Numbered from the stretch's first letter, positions 24,165 to 33,053 are shown. The stretch: DNA of 64,000 bases from Nitrospiria bacterium (GCA_035498035.1 DATKAN010000010.1:62001-126000), one strand, 5' to 3'. A program made the numbers and translations. The notes: a model not told the origin generated them from the sequence alone.

Positions 24165-24740
24165 TCAGTTCGGCGGGGTCAGGAGAGCGTCCACCGACCG
24201 TTCCAGTTCCCGGTCGTCCCAGCTGTTCACGATCTCGTCCACCATCTTCCGGCTCAGCGAAACCTCCACCCCGTGGTTGGACGGAAATGGCTCCTCCTCG
24301 ATCACCTGTTTCATGAGATCGTCGAACCGGGTCCGTTGAAGATCGGAAAGCCATCCGGTTTGCGCAAGCCCGTCTTCCCATCGAGCCCGCTCCGGGCTCT
24401 TCACCATCCGATGGAACTGCAAGGCTTCCTGGGCGTCCCGCCAAAAGAGGGGATGGCCGCGGGCGATGATGCGAAATTGGGTCCTCAGCCCTTCGAGTTG
24501 ACCGGGGGTGGGCGAGCCCCGCCTTTTCAGAATGGCCCAGAGCTCCTCCCTCGCCGGACGGACGCTTTCCTCCGGGTCTTCGGCCACCGAGAGTACCAGT
24601 TCCGTGATCTTTTGCCGCTCCTCCGGTGCCAGAGACACCGTCCCGCTACCTCCGGAAGCGCAACCCAGGAAGAGGGACAGACTAAACCCGAGGAAGACCG
24701 AGAGGATCTTGGACCATTCCGGTGCTTCTAGCTTGGCCAC
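24165..24740 (-). CDS. Lipoprotein of unknown function
   Basis: A 191-aa protein starting at GTG, with lipobox LFLGC (Cys27). The mature part is almost entirely predicted helix: APEERQKITELVLSVAEDPEESVRPAREEL, then LEGLRTQFRIIARGHPLFWRDAQEALQF and LQRTRFDDLMKQVIEEEPF, ending in a helix with SVDALLTPPN. I do not recognise a family. It is convergent with the hydrolase lipoprotein (39-base gap) and lies 28 bases downstream of the flavin disulfide reductase gene, so it may be the last gene of the fbp transcription unit. Confidence 0.65.
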   Translation of the reverse strand: MAKLEAPEWSKILSVFLGFSLSLFLGCASGGSGTVSLAPEERQKITELVLSVAEDPEESVRPAREELWAILKRRGSPTPGQLEGLRTQFRIIARGHPLFWRDAQEALQFHRMVKSPERARWEDGLAQTGWLSDLQRTRFDDLMKQVIEEEPFPSNHGVEVSLSRKMVDEIVNSWDDRELERSVDALLTPPN

Positions 24741-24768
24741 GTGACGATCGCTTCCCCCCGCGGTTCTC

Positions 24769-26211
24769 TTAGGGCGGCTTGGGACGAACCCGTTTCAACC
24801 ACCAAGAAAGGAGTTTCGGAATACGGCCCGCAAAGAATTTATCGGCATAATACTGGTCGCTCGCCCGTTTATTGGCCTGGGCCTGGGTCGGATAGACATG
24901 GATCATTCCCGAGATATCGGCCACCCTTCCCCTTTTCTTAAGCGCCAGGGCATATTCATGGATCAGATCCCCGGCATGGGCGCTTAAGATCGTGCCGCCG
25001 ATGATCCGGCCGTTCGGGCGGGTGAGCAGTTTTACGGTTCCCTGCGTCTCCCCGTCGATGATGTGCCGGTCGTTGTCGGCCACCGCGAACCGCCAGACCC
25101 GGTAACCCCCTTCGCCGAATTGTTGCCGGGCCTGTTCCTCGGTCAGGCCGACCTGGGCCAGCTCGGGATCGGTAAAGGTGCACCAGGGAACCACGGAATA
25201 ATCGGCCTTCCGCCTCAGGAGAGGAACCAGCGCATTGGTAACGACCAGCCCGGCCTGGTACTCGGCCGTATGCGTAAACGGAAAGCCGCCCGTCACATCG
25301 CCGCAGGCGAAGATCCTCGGATTGGTCGTCCGCATGGTTCGGTCCACCTTGATTCCACTTTGATCGAACGCAACCCCCGCCTCGTCCAGCCCGAGCCCAT
25401 CCACCCGCGGACGTTTTCCCGCCGCCACGAGCATCGCGTCCGCCTCGACCGGAAAGGATTGACCGTCGCGAACACAATGGAGACGGATCCGGTCGCCTTG
25501 CCGCTCGACCCGTTCGGCCCTCGTATTCAGCTCGATCCGCAGGCCCTCCTTTACAAGGATCTCGTGAAGCCGGCCGGCCGTTTCCCGATCATCCCTGTTG
25601 AGAATGCGACCGAGCGTCTCAACGACCGTGACACGGCTTCCCAGCCGATGAAAGGTCTGCCCCATCTCGCATCCGACGGGGCCCCCGCCCACCACCAGGA
25701 GATGTTCCGGTTGCCGGGACTGTTCGAAGAAGTTCTGGTGTGTCATGTAAGGGACGCGGTCGAGCCCCTCGATCGGAGGGAGGAGCGGATCGGCGCCGAC
25801 CGCGATGCAGAACCGTCTCGACTTGAGTACGCGGCCGTTGACCTCCAGCCGGTCGTGGCCGGCGAACACGGCCCGGCCTTGAATCACTTCCACACCCATC
25901 TTTCGAAAACGGTCCGGATCATCGTGAGGTTGGATCGTCAAAATCACGTCCCGCATATGCTGCATCACCCGGGCGAAGTCGACCGGAAGCGTCTGGTCCC
26001 GGAACCCGTAGGAGCCGGCATGCTCCGTCAGGTGCTTGATCTTGGCCGAGCGGATCAAGGCCTTGCTGGGGACGCAGCCCGTCCAGAGGCATTCCCCGCC
26101 GAGACGTTCCCGCTCGATGAGGGCCACCTTGGCGCCCAGGCGCACCGCGCCGCTTGCCGTCACCAACCCTCCCGCGCCACCCCCGATCACGACCAGGTCA
26201 AAGATTTCCAC
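24769..26211 (-). CDS. Mercuric-reductase-like FAD-dependent disulfide reductase
   Basis: A 480-aa two-dinucleotide-binding flavoprotein. FAD site VVIGGGAGG (about 7-15); redox disulfide GGECLWTGCVPSK (Cys41/Cys46); NAD(P) site LLVVGGGPVGCEMGQTF (about 172-188); second FAD motif RIFACGDVTGG. At the C-terminal interface, where dihydrolipoamide dehydrogenases have HPTxSE, it reads IHVYPTQAQANKRASD, so the catalytic His-Glu pair is missing. This matches the large group annotated as mercuric reductase or dihydrolipoamide-dehydrogenase-like of unknown substrate; no N-terminal heavy-metal domain or C-terminal Cys pair supports real mercury reduction. It is 17 bases downstream of fbp on the same strand. 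Confidence 0.85.
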   Translation of the reverse strand: MEIFDLVVIGGGAGGLVTASGAVRLGAKVALIERERLGGECLWTGCVPSKALIRSAKIKHLTEHAGSYGFRDQTLPVDFARVMQHMRDVILTIQPHDDPDRFRKMGVEVIQGRAVFAGHDRLEVNGRVLKSRRFCIAVGADPLLPPIEGLDRVPYMTHQNFFEQSRQPEHLLVVGGGPVGCEMGQTFHRLGSRVTVVETLGRILNRDDRETAGRLHEILVKEGLRIELNTRAERVERQGDRIRLHCVRDGQSFPVEADAMLVAAGKRPRVDGLGLDEAGVAFDQSGIKVDRTMRTTNPRIFACGDVTGGFPFTHTAEYQAGLVVTNALVPLLRRKADYSVVPWCTFTDPELAQVGLTEEQARQQFGEGGYRVWRFAVADNDRHIIDGETQGTVKLLTRPNGRIIGGTILSAHAGDLIHEYALALKKRGRVADISGMIHVYPTQAQANKRASDQYYADKFFAGRIPKLLSWWLKRVRPKPP

Positions 26212-26228
26212 CGACGCACCCGTCCGAT

Positions 26229-27263
26229 CTATCTTTTTTCTCTTTTTCCGCGGACGCGCTTTTTCCGTCCCCCGGAAAATTCTTCCGCCAGGCTCACGGC
26301 CTCCGGACTGCCGATGATCAGCGGAACTCTCTGGTGAAGGTCGACGGGACGGACTTCCATGATTCGTTCCCGGCCGCTAATGGCCCGTCCGCCGGCCTGC
26401 TCGACGACGAAGGCGAGCGGGGCCGCTTCGTAGAGCAGGCGAAGCTTTCCCCGCGGATTCCTGGCATCGGCGGGGTATAGGAAAATGCCGCCGTGGAGAA
26501 GTGTTCGATGGAAATCGGCCACCAGCGAACCCACGTAGCGGGATGAGTAAGGCCGGCCGGTGGCGGGATCCTTCTCCTTTAAATAGTCGACGAAGGCGCG
26601 GATATGGGGCTCCCAGACCGGATAATTGGCTTCATTGATGCTGTAGGTCTTCCCCCGGGACGGGATGCGGATGTTCTCGTGCGAGAGGAGAAACTCGCCG
26701 ATGGAAGGATCGAGCGTGAAACCGTGCACGCCGTTCCCCGCGGTATAGACCAGGAGAGTGCTGGGGCCGTACATCACATATCCGGCCGCAACCTGGTCCG
26801 AGCCGAGTTGAAACCATTCCTCCTCGGTCCGGTGCCGATCCCCGCCCAGCCTGTGATGGATCGAGAAGATCGTCCCGATCGTCCCGTTCACGTCGATATT
26901 GGACGAACCGTCAAGCGGATCAAAAAAAAGCGTGTACTTCGAACGGGAGCAGTTCTCCGAAAGGTGCCTGGGCTTTTCCATTTCCTCCGAGACCAGTGTG
27001 CAGACCAGTCGGCTGTGTCCGAAAACGTTGATGAAGGTTTGATTGGCGTATTCGTCCAGCCTTTTGACCTCTTCCCCGTGTACATTGACTTGACCGGTCA
27101 CGCCCAGAATATCCACCAGCCCGGCGCGACTTACCGCCCGGGCGATGATCTTGGCCGCGAGGCCGATCTGGTCGAGCAGAATTGACAGCTCGCCCGTCGC
27201 GGAGGGGTGAGCCCGTTGCTCCAGCAGAATGTGACGCGTGAGCGTGATCCCTTTTGTGTTCAT
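26229..27263 (-). CDS. fbp: Fructose-1,6-bisphosphatase class 1
   Basis: A 344-aa enzyme converting fructose-1,6-bisphosphate to fructose-6-phosphate in gluconeogenesis or the Calvin cycle. Diagnostic segments: LVSEEMEKP, FFDPLDGSSNIDVNGTIGTIFSI (metal- and phosphate-binding), YVMYGPSTLLVYT, and the C-terminal KLRLLYEAAPLAFVVEQAGG. Usual length for class I. I chose the ATG of MNTKGITLTRH because GAGGAG lies just before it; an extended start eight codons upstream is possible. A flavoprotein disulfide reductase follows in the same direction. Confidence 0.95.
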   Translation of the reverse strand: MNTKGITLTRHILLEQRAHPSATGELSILLDQIGLAAKIIARAVSRAGLVDILGVTGQVNVHGEEVKRLDEYANQTFINVFGHSRLVCTLVSEEMEKPRHLSENCSRSKYTLFFDPLDGSSNIDVNGTIGTIFSIHHRLGGDRHRTEEEWFQLGSDQVAAGYVMYGPSTLLVYTAGNGVHGFTLDPSIGEFLLSHENIRIPSRGKTYSINEANYPVWEPHIRAFVDYLKEKDPATGRPYSSRYVGSLVADFHRTLLHGGIFLYPADARNPRGKLRLLYEAAPLAFVVEQAGGRAISGRERIMEVRPVDLHQRVPLIIGSPEAVSLAEEFSGGRKKRVRGKREKR

Positions 27264-27350
27264 CGGCTCCTCTTTCATCATGCCCATGACCGGAATAGGG
27301 TTTTAGTTTACACCATTTCATCGTGACTGTCATCCGGCCGCTGCAGACGA

Positions 27351-28196
27351 TTATTGGAAGGCCGCCGGGACGGCCTTCCAATCCGTAACCTTCTTCGCCC
27401 CTGCCGGCCTGTCGTCCTCCTCATCCTCCTCCGCCATAAGGACCGCCTTGATCTTCAGTCGTATGAGCGCCTCGGCCTCCGCCACGGAACGGGTGATTCC
27501 GGCCGAAATCTTCCTCCATCCCGCGTCCCGTACTTCCTGAAGCCGTTCGACAAAGCGCTCCATACGGCGTTCCGCATCGTCCGGCATCGGCCAGGCCGCA
27601 AGAGGCGCCGGTGGAAAACCTTGGTGAGTCAGCCAATCTTTTGCCTCCGTGATCAGCGCCTCGTCTCCGGTCTCGACATATAAAAGCTGATACGGTTTGG
27701 AAAGTCGGGAAAGAACCTTGACCGCCTCCGGCATCGCGTCCGAAGGGGGAGTCGGGCTAAATGGCGCGGGTGAGGGCTCGCCGGGGATTCGGACGGAGGA
27801 GACGGCCACGAGTAAAATCGGGGTCGAGGCATTACGGCAAGCAATCGATAGCTCAACCGGCCCGGCTTCATACCTCGGGTTTTCTACAAGACGGACCGTG
27901 ACGGTATACAGCCCCGGCTTGGAAGGGACAAAGCTTTTGACGGCCATTCCATCGCCCCCCGAGAGGGTCTGCCCCAGGGAGCGGTCTTTCAGAAGAAACT
28001 CGATCCGTTCGCCGCTCACGGGCCGGTTCACCAATCCCAATCCGCCCGTCACCAAGCGGACGGCCATCCGGACCGGTTGCTTCGGCTGGGCGAGTTGATC
28101 GAAGGGAATGATCGAGGCGGATGATCGGGCCGAAACCAGATTTACAGAGAATAAAACGAGAAAAAAACCGATAGGAACCGGGAGGATCCGAGCCAT
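27351..28196 (-). CDS. Exported protein of unknown function
   Basis: A 281-aa protein starting MARILPVPIGFFLVLFSVNL with a cleavable signal (VSARSSAS). Residues about 40-140 look like an immunoglobulin-like beta domain (PVSGERIEFLLKDRSLGQTLSGG, PGLYTVTVRLVENPRYEAG). The second half contains VLSRLSKPYQLLYVETGD and AKDWLTHQGFPPAPLAAWP, faintly reminiscent of LNS2/APP1 phosphatidate-phosphatase C-termini but without an obvious DxDxT motif. The tail is Glu/Asp-rich (MAEEDEEDDRP). It lies 87 bases upstream of fbp on the same strand. I cannot assign a function. Confidence 0.6.
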   Translation of the reverse strand: MARILPVPIGFFLVLFSVNLVSARSSASIIPFDQLAQPKQPVRMAVRLVTGGLGLVNRPVSGERIEFLLKDRSLGQTLSGGDGMAVKSFVPSKPGLYTVTVRLVENPRYEAGPVELSIACRNASTPILLVAVSSVRIPGEPSPAPFSPTPPSDAMPEAVKVLSRLSKPYQLLYVETGDEALITEAKDWLTHQGFPPAPLAAWPMPDDAERRMERFVERLQEVRDAGWRKISAGITRSVAEAEALIRLKIKAVLMAEEDEEDDRPAGAKKVTDWKAVPAAFQ

Positions 28197-28293
28197 CTTG
28201 AAAGGACTCCGGCCTTCCGGCCGGCGCTTCAATACCGAACCGGTCTGCATGGTTCCGCATTCACCCGAATCGGTAAATCTCCCACCTCCACCC

Positions 28294-30510
28294 TTATTGA
28301 ATCGTCCCCGTCACGGCAATGGAGACCGGGGTTGTACCAGCCGTAACCGGAGAGCCGACCCCCGTCAACCCGCCCGACGTTTGATTGATCTTGAAGGTTG
28401 AAATGCTGCCCGAGGTGTTCGACACATACACAAAATGACCGGACGGATCCACGGTGACCGCGGTCAGGCTTGCGCCGACCGGGACCGGCGAGCCGACCGC
28501 CGTCAACCCGCCGCTCGTTTGATTGATCTTATAGACTGAGATATTGAACCCAAACTCATTGGCCACATAGACAAAACGACCGGAGGGATCCACGGCGATT
28601 CCGATCGGAAATGTACCGGCATTAACGAGCGCGCCGCCACTCAACGCGCCCGTCGTTTGATTAATCGTGTAGGCCGATACGTTGCTTGAACCCTGATTCG
28701 CCACATAGACGAATCGACCGGTGGGATCCACGGCAACGGCCCTCGGGGTTGTGCCGGCATTAAACTGTGAAACGCTGCTCAAAGCACCCGTCGCTTGATT
28801 AATCGTGTAGGCCGAGACATTGTTCGAGGTGTTCGCTACATAGGCAAACCGGCCTGTAGGGTCCACGGCGACTCCGGTGGGGCTTGTGCCGGCCGAAACT
28901 GTCGAGGGGGACCCCAAAGCACCGGTTGTTTGATTGATGGCAAATCCTGAGATACTGTTCAAACTGTTCGTTACGTATAAAAACCGGCTGGTGGGTTCCA
29001 CGGCAATAGCAGTTTCGATAGCGCCGGACGCGGCCGTAAACGGCGAATTGCTGAGCTCCGTCAACATACCATTGGTTGGATTACTCGTGTAGGCCGAGAC
29101 ACTGCTAAGACTGTTAGCCACATAGGCAAACTGCCCTGTCGGATCCACGGTGACCGCGTTAGGGTTCGTGCCGGCATTAAAAAGTGAGCCGCCACTCAAC
29201 ACGCCGGTCGTCGGATTAATCGTATAGGCCGAGACGTTGCTCGAGCCCCAATTCGCCACATAGGCAAACGTCGGTGTGTACACGACCGGGTTGGTGCCCG
29301 TGGTGATGGCCATCGCGTTGGCCCCGCGGCATGCGACTGTACCGAGCGAGGTGAGCGCGCCGCTGGAGCCGATACTGTAACTCAGGATGTTATGCGCTCC
29401 GTTGATCCCCACGTAAACAAATTGGCCCGAGGAGTCCACGGTGATTGCGTTGGGGTTCGTTCCGGTCTTAAACGGCGAGCCGTTGATCTTGGCCAAGGCC
29501 CCGGTCGTTTGGTCGATGGTGTAGGCCGAAATGTCATTCGAGCCCTGATTCGACACGTAAGCAAACTTCCCGGTGGGATCCACCGTCACGGTAACAGGGT
29601 TCGTGCCGGCCCCAAACGGCGAGTTGAGGTCCTCGGTTAGTTCGCCGGTCGTTTGATCGATGGTGTAGGCCGAGACGTTTTTCCCACCTTCATTGGCCAC
29701 ATAGGCAAATTTTCCCGAGGGATCGATAGTGACAGAGACGGGATTCGTGCCCGCCAGAAAATTCATGCCGTTGCACCCGGCTCCCCCGCCGCAGTCGATC
29801 TGCGTTAGCGCCCCTGTGTTCACGTCGATTGTATAGGCCGAGACGTCGCCGCTGGCATTGTTCGCCACGTAGGCAAACTGACCCGAAGGATCTACGGTCA
29901 CGGAGGCGGGATTCGTGTTTGCCAAAAAATTCTTGGTTTTGCACCCGGGTCCCCCGCCGCAGTCGATCTGCATGAGCGCCCCCGTGCTTGGGTTGATCGT
30001 ATAAGCCGAGACGTCGTCGCTGCCATTGTTGGCCACGTAGGCGAACTTCCCGGTGGGATCCACCGTCACGGAAACAGGGTCTGTTCCGGCCCCGAACGGC
30101 GAGTTGAGGTCTTCCGTCAACGCCCCGGTCGAAAGATCGACGGCATAGGCCGAAACATCGTTAGAGGATCCATTCGCCACGTAGACAAATTTACCGGCCG
30201 GATCGACGGCGACCGACTGCGGAAGCGATCCGGTCGCCGTATACCCACGGTGGCGCAGTTGACCCGTGGCGGCGTCTACCGTGAAGATGGATAGGGTGCT
30301 ATCGGAGGCACTCGCCACATAGGCAAAGCGGGCCGGAGGGCCCTGGGGGCCGCGCCCGCCACCGCCTCCTCCGCCACCCCCGCCACCTCCGCCCCCACCG
30401 CCACCCCCGCCCCCGCCACCACCACCGATGCTACTCCCCCCACATCCCGCCAAAGAGAAAAGCAAAACAAGGAGCCATCCTTTTATGCGGTTTTTATGAT
30501 CTGTTCCCAT
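28294..30510 (-). CDS. Double seven-bladed beta-propeller lipoprotein with a 24-Gly linker
   Basis: A 738-aa protein with lipobox SLAGC (Cys23). Next comes an uninterrupted run of 24 glycines, then PQGPPARFAYVAS and fourteen tandem repeats of about 44-55 residues. The repeat consensus is FAYVAN..S..VSAYTIN..TGAL......AGT.P..V.VDP.G, the YVTN/lactonase-type propeller blade. Fourteen blades fit two seven-bladed propellers. Repeats 3 and 4 carry inserted IDCGGG.GC segments with two cysteines each. The protein should be outer-membrane or surface anchored; ligand or enzymatic activity is unknown. I start at the ATG preceding MGTDHKNRIKG; an ATG four codons upstream is possible. It follows the leucine dehydrogenase gene by about 25 bases. 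Confidence 0.85.
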   Translation of the reverse strand: MGTDHKNRIKGWLLVLLFSLAGCGGSSIGGGGGGGGGGGGGGGGGGGGGGGGRGPQGPPARFAYVASASDSTLSIFTVDAATGQLRHRGYTATGSLPQSVAVDPAGKFVYVANGSSNDVSAYAVDLSTGALTEDLNSPFGAGTDPVSVTVDPTGKFAYVANNGSDDVSAYTINPSTGALMQIDCGGGPGCKTKNFLANTNPASVTVDPSGQFAYVANNASGDVSAYTIDVNTGALTQIDCGGGAGCNGMNFLAGTNPVSVTIDPSGKFAYVANEGGKNVSAYTIDQTTGELTEDLNSPFGAGTNPVTVTVDPTGKFAYVSNQGSNDISAYTIDQTTGALAKINGSPFKTGTNPNAITVDSSGQFVYVGINGAHNILSYSIGSSGALTSLGTVACRGANAMAITTGTNPVVYTPTFAYVANWGSSNVSAYTINPTTGVLSGGSLFNAGTNPNAVTVDPTGQFAYVANSLSSVSAYTSNPTNGMLTELSNSPFTAASGAIETAIAVEPTSRFLYVTNSLNSISGFAINQTTGALGSPSTVSAGTSPTGVAVDPTGRFAYVANTSNNVSAYTINQATGALSSVSQFNAGTTPRAVAVDPTGRFVYVANQGSSNVSAYTINQTTGALSGGALVNAGTFPIGIAVDPSGRFVYVANEFGFNISVYKINQTSGGLTAVGSPVPVGASLTAVTVDPSGHFVYVSNTSGSISTFKINQTSGGLTGVGSPVTAGTTPVSIAVTGTIQ
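30355..30426 (-). repeat. 72-bp G-rich tract coding 24 glycines
   Basis: All four glycine codons are mixed (GGT, GGC, GGG, GGA), so the protein run rather than a simple DNA microsatellite has been kept. It forms the spacer between the lipid anchor and the propellers. Confidence 0.85.
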
Positions 30511-30535
30511 GAATAAATGCATCGGAAATAATCTT

Positions 30536-31594
30536 TCAGCCTTCCGAGCGCCCCGCACGAGCCTTCGCCAGTCGCTCTTCCACCAGACGGTTGGAGGCTT
30601 CCAGAGGCGTAATTTTTTCTTCCTTCGCACGAGCGAACACCCGGGACAGGGTTTCCGAGATCCCGGCCACACGCTCCTCCGCCTTTTCTTTGTGATAACC
30701 TTCCATTTCACAGGCGATGTTGATCAAACCTCCGGCATTGATGACATAGTCCGGGGCATAAAGAATGCGCCGGCGTTGAAGAAGGTTCGCATCCGCCCAG
30801 CTGGCCAGCGGATTGTTCGCCGCGCCGGCGACAATCCGGCAACGGAGTTTTGAAATCGCGGCCGAATTCAGCACCCCTCCCATCGCGCAGGGTGCGAAGA
30901 TATCGCAAACCGCGGTATGAATTCTTGCGGGCGGTAAGGTCTCGGCTTTCAATTCGGCCACCGCAGCCTTCACCCTTGACGCATCCAGATCCGAAACGAT
31001 CAGCCGGGCTCCTTCTCCATGAAGCAGTCCGGCCAAATGCCGCCCGACTTTCCCAAGACCCTGCACCGCAACGGTTCGATCCCGGAACGAATCGGATCCG
31101 AACACCTCCTTTAGACAGCACCGCATCCCGCCCAAAACGCCACGGGCCGTCATGGAAGACGGATCGCCGCTTCCCCCCTTTTCTTCGGGGATTCCCGCGG
31201 CGTAGCGGGTCAGTTCGCGGATCGTCTCCATATCGGAGAGGGTCATTCCCACGTCCTGCGCCGTAACATAGAGACCGGCCAGGGAATCGACCGATCGACC
31301 GAACGCGCGGAGCAATCGCGGGGTTTTCTCCTGCGGCCGCGCGCAGATTACCGCCTTTCCGCCGCCCAAGTTCAACCCGCTGATGGCGGCCTTATAGGTC
31401 ATCGCTTTCGAAAGCCGGAGCGCGTCGGTGGCCGCCTCCTCGAAGGTCTTGTAGGACCAGAAACGGCAGCCGCCCAGGGCGGGTCCGAGCAGGGTGCTGT
31501 GAATGGCGATGATCGCGTTCAGACCGGTCTCCGAATCGGTCGTGACAATCAATTGCTCGTGCCCCTCTTTGGCCATCACCTTGAACAGTTCCAT
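30536..31594 (-). CDS. Leucine/valine-dehydrogenase-type amino acid dehydrogenase
   Basis: A 352-aa member of the Glu/Leu/Phe/Val dehydrogenase superfamily, the size of leucine dehydrogenase. LGPALGGCRFW, KAMTYKAAISGLNLGGGKAVI (Lys68 and catalytic Lys80), and VTAQDVGM form the substrate pocket. VAVQGLGKVGRHLAGLLHGEGARLIVSDLD is the NAD-binding Rossmann site. IVAGAANNPLA and the C-terminal YVINAGGLINIACE are also typical. It reversibly deaminates branched-chain amino acids to keto acids with NAD. It lies between an exported protein and the propeller lipoprotein on one strand, with gaps of 17 and about 25 bases; a functional connection is not obvious. Confidence 0.92.
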   Translation of the reverse strand: MELFKVMAKEGHEQLIVTTDSETGLNAIIAIHSTLLGPALGGCRFWSYKTFEEAATDALRLSKAMTYKAAISGLNLGGGKAVICARPQEKTPRLLRAFGRSVDSLAGLYVTAQDVGMTLSDMETIRELTRYAAGIPEEKGGSGDPSSMTARGVLGGMRCCLKEVFGSDSFRDRTVAVQGLGKVGRHLAGLLHGEGARLIVSDLDASRVKAAVAELKAETLPPARIHTAVCDIFAPCAMGGVLNSAAISKLRCRIVAGAANNPLASWADANLLQRRRILYAPDYVINAGGLINIACEMEGYHKEKAEERVAGISETLSRVFARAKEEKITPLEASNRLVEERLAKARAGRSEG

Positions 31595-31611
31595 CGCGCG
31601 ATCCCCTGCGA

Positions 31612-32139
31612 TCAGATGCTTTTTTTCTTGGTCCCGGCCTTCGCTTTGTTTTGATTCGCCGCCTTATCGATCCGGACTTGATAAATGAAACCGGCCCCCT
31701 TGCGAAGATCTAATATAGAGTCGGCATCTTCCCACCGCGTATGTTGGATGGGCAGACCGAAAAAATCTTCCTGATAAACCTCATTGGGCTCACCGAAGTT
31801 TTTCTTCATTTCCCCGACGAGGTCTTCGTAAAACCGCGTGTGGAAATAAATCCGGTCATAGATGATAAACACCTTATAGAGACGGGCCTGATAGAAATAA
31901 TATTCAACCCGCTCGTGGTTCGGTGTCATTCGAAAATAGACATCCGGATCCGCTTCCAGGTGCTCCGCATATCCGAACCCATCCGTCATCTCGGCCCGCT
32001 CGATATCGACCTGCTTCTGAAGCTCGGCCACGGTGATGCCCCAACCGGCCCGGTCATAACCGCCGGGTAAGGCCGCTCCGGCCGCGGCATACGATGGCAG
32101 GATCAGGCTGAGTAGGATGATGAGGATCCGCATCGGCAT
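31612..32139 (-). CDS. Exported protein of unknown function
   Basis: A 175-aa protein starting MPMRILIILLSLI with GGAGG six bases upstream and a signal peptide ending SYAAAG. The mature part begins LPGGYDRAGWGITVAELQKQV, a pattern seen in small periplasmic proteins whose strands mimic a structure-factor comparison (AGWGITVAEL; VEYYFYQARLYKVFIIYDRIY; MKKNFGEPNEVYQEDFFG; HTRWEDADSILDLRKG). It ends in a Lys-rich tail. The function is unknown. It is the first gene of a minus-strand run with the amino acid dehydrogenase and the propeller. Confidence 0.65.
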   Translation of the reverse strand: MPMRILIILLSLILPSYAAAGAALPGGYDRAGWGITVAELQKQVDIERAEMTDGFGYAEHLEADPDVYFRMTPNHERVEYYFYQARLYKVFIIYDRIYFHTRFYEDLVGEMKKNFGEPNEVYQEDFFGLPIQHTRWEDADSILDLRKGAGFIYQVRIDKAANQNKAKAGTKKKSI

Positions 32140-32312
32140 TTTCCGCCTCCAAGGTATCATGTTTATGATCCAGTGGCAAGAGGCGGGAAAAAAGGGCTTT
32201 ATACTTCATGGAAATAAAAAAACGCCGCCCTTGGCGATGGGAGAAGTCGGCGAGAGAATAAACACCGACAATGTTGCACATCGCGGCGGGACCGGGGTAA
32301 GATAAGGTCACC

Positions 32313-33053
32313 ATGGCGGCGCGCGATCAAAAACAAATGAGCCTGGTCGTCAGTGAGATTCGACAAGAGACGCCGGAGATCAAATCGATTCGCTTGGATC
32401 TGGGGGCGAACAAGCCTTTCTCTTTCCGACCCGGCCAGTTTGTCATCCTCACGTCCGAGGTCTGGAATCCGAAACGCAACCGGATGGGAACGGCAAACCG
32501 CGCCTTCTCCTTGTCGTCCTCCCCCACCGAGGAAGATTACATCGAGATCGCGGCCAAACGGTATCCGGAAGGCCGCCTTACACCGTGGCTTCACGATACC
32601 GTCAAGGTGGGCGATACCCTGAACGTCAAAGGGCCGGAGGGGAACTTTGTGTTCACGGAGGGTGAGAGTGAGGAAATTGTTCTGATCGCCGGTGGGATCG
32701 GAATCGCACCCTACCGCAGTATGATCCGCTACATCCTCGCTAAAAAACTGCCGGTCCGCGTCACCCTTCTCTACAGTGCCCGGACAAGCGAGGACTTTGC
32801 CTTCAAAGCGGAATTCGACGCGGCGATGAAAATGCACCCCAATCTTAACTGTACCTATACGGTTACACGTCCGGACAAAACATCTTGGACAGGCCGCATA
32901 GGACGATTTGACGAGGCCTTTCTTAAAAACCATATCGGGCCTATCGGGACATTATACTGTCTCTGTGGACCGGACCGGATGATCAAGGAATGCGGCCAAA
33001 TCCTCACAAACCTGGGCGTCCCTTTCCCCTTGATCAGGTCGGAACGTTGGTAG
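32313..33053 (+). CDS. FAD/NAD(P)-dependent ferredoxin-reductase-like oxidoreductase
   Basis: A 246-aa single-chain flavoprotein with no ferredoxin domain. The FAD-binding barrel is at 1-105: FRPGQFVILTSEVW, then ANRAFSLSSSPTEEDYIEIAAKR (the RxxS-type flavin motif) and GDTLNVKGPEGNFVF. The NAD(P) domain follows: IVLIAGGIGIAPYRSMIRYIL, LLYSARTSEDFAF, and the C-terminal YCLCGPDRMIKECGQIL. Such proteins deliver electrons to oxygenases, globins or iron-sulfur partners. A TAAGAT -10-like element lies nine bases before the ATG. It stands alone between a divergent exported-protein gene and the DUF6502 gene, so the redox partner is unknown. Confidence 0.88.
   Translation: MAARDQKQMSLVVSEIRQETPEIKSIRLDLGANKPFSFRPGQFVILTSEVWNPKRNRMGTANRAFSLSSSPTEEDYIEIAAKRYPEGRLTPWLHDTVKVGDTLNVKGPEGNFVFTEGESEEIVLIAGGIGIAPYRSMIRYILAKKLPVRVTLLYSARTSEDFAFKAEFDAAMKMHPNLNCTYTVTRPDKTSWTGRIGRFDEAFLKNHIGPIGTLYCLCGPDRMIKECGQILTNLGVPFPLIRSERW

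Noticed and set aside
24769-26211. Naming the flavoprotein merA
   Set aside because: No mer operon, no heavy-metal-associated domain, and the C-terminal vicinal cysteines of mercuric reductase are absent.
25063-26337. 424-codon plus-strand frame
   Set aside because: Antisense to the flavin disulfide reductase; composition typical of a shadow frame.
28294-30330. Regular ~140-bp periodicity resembling a repeat array or CRISPR
   Set aside because: Repeats are continuous coding blades of a beta-propeller with divergent sequence, not identical spaced repeats.
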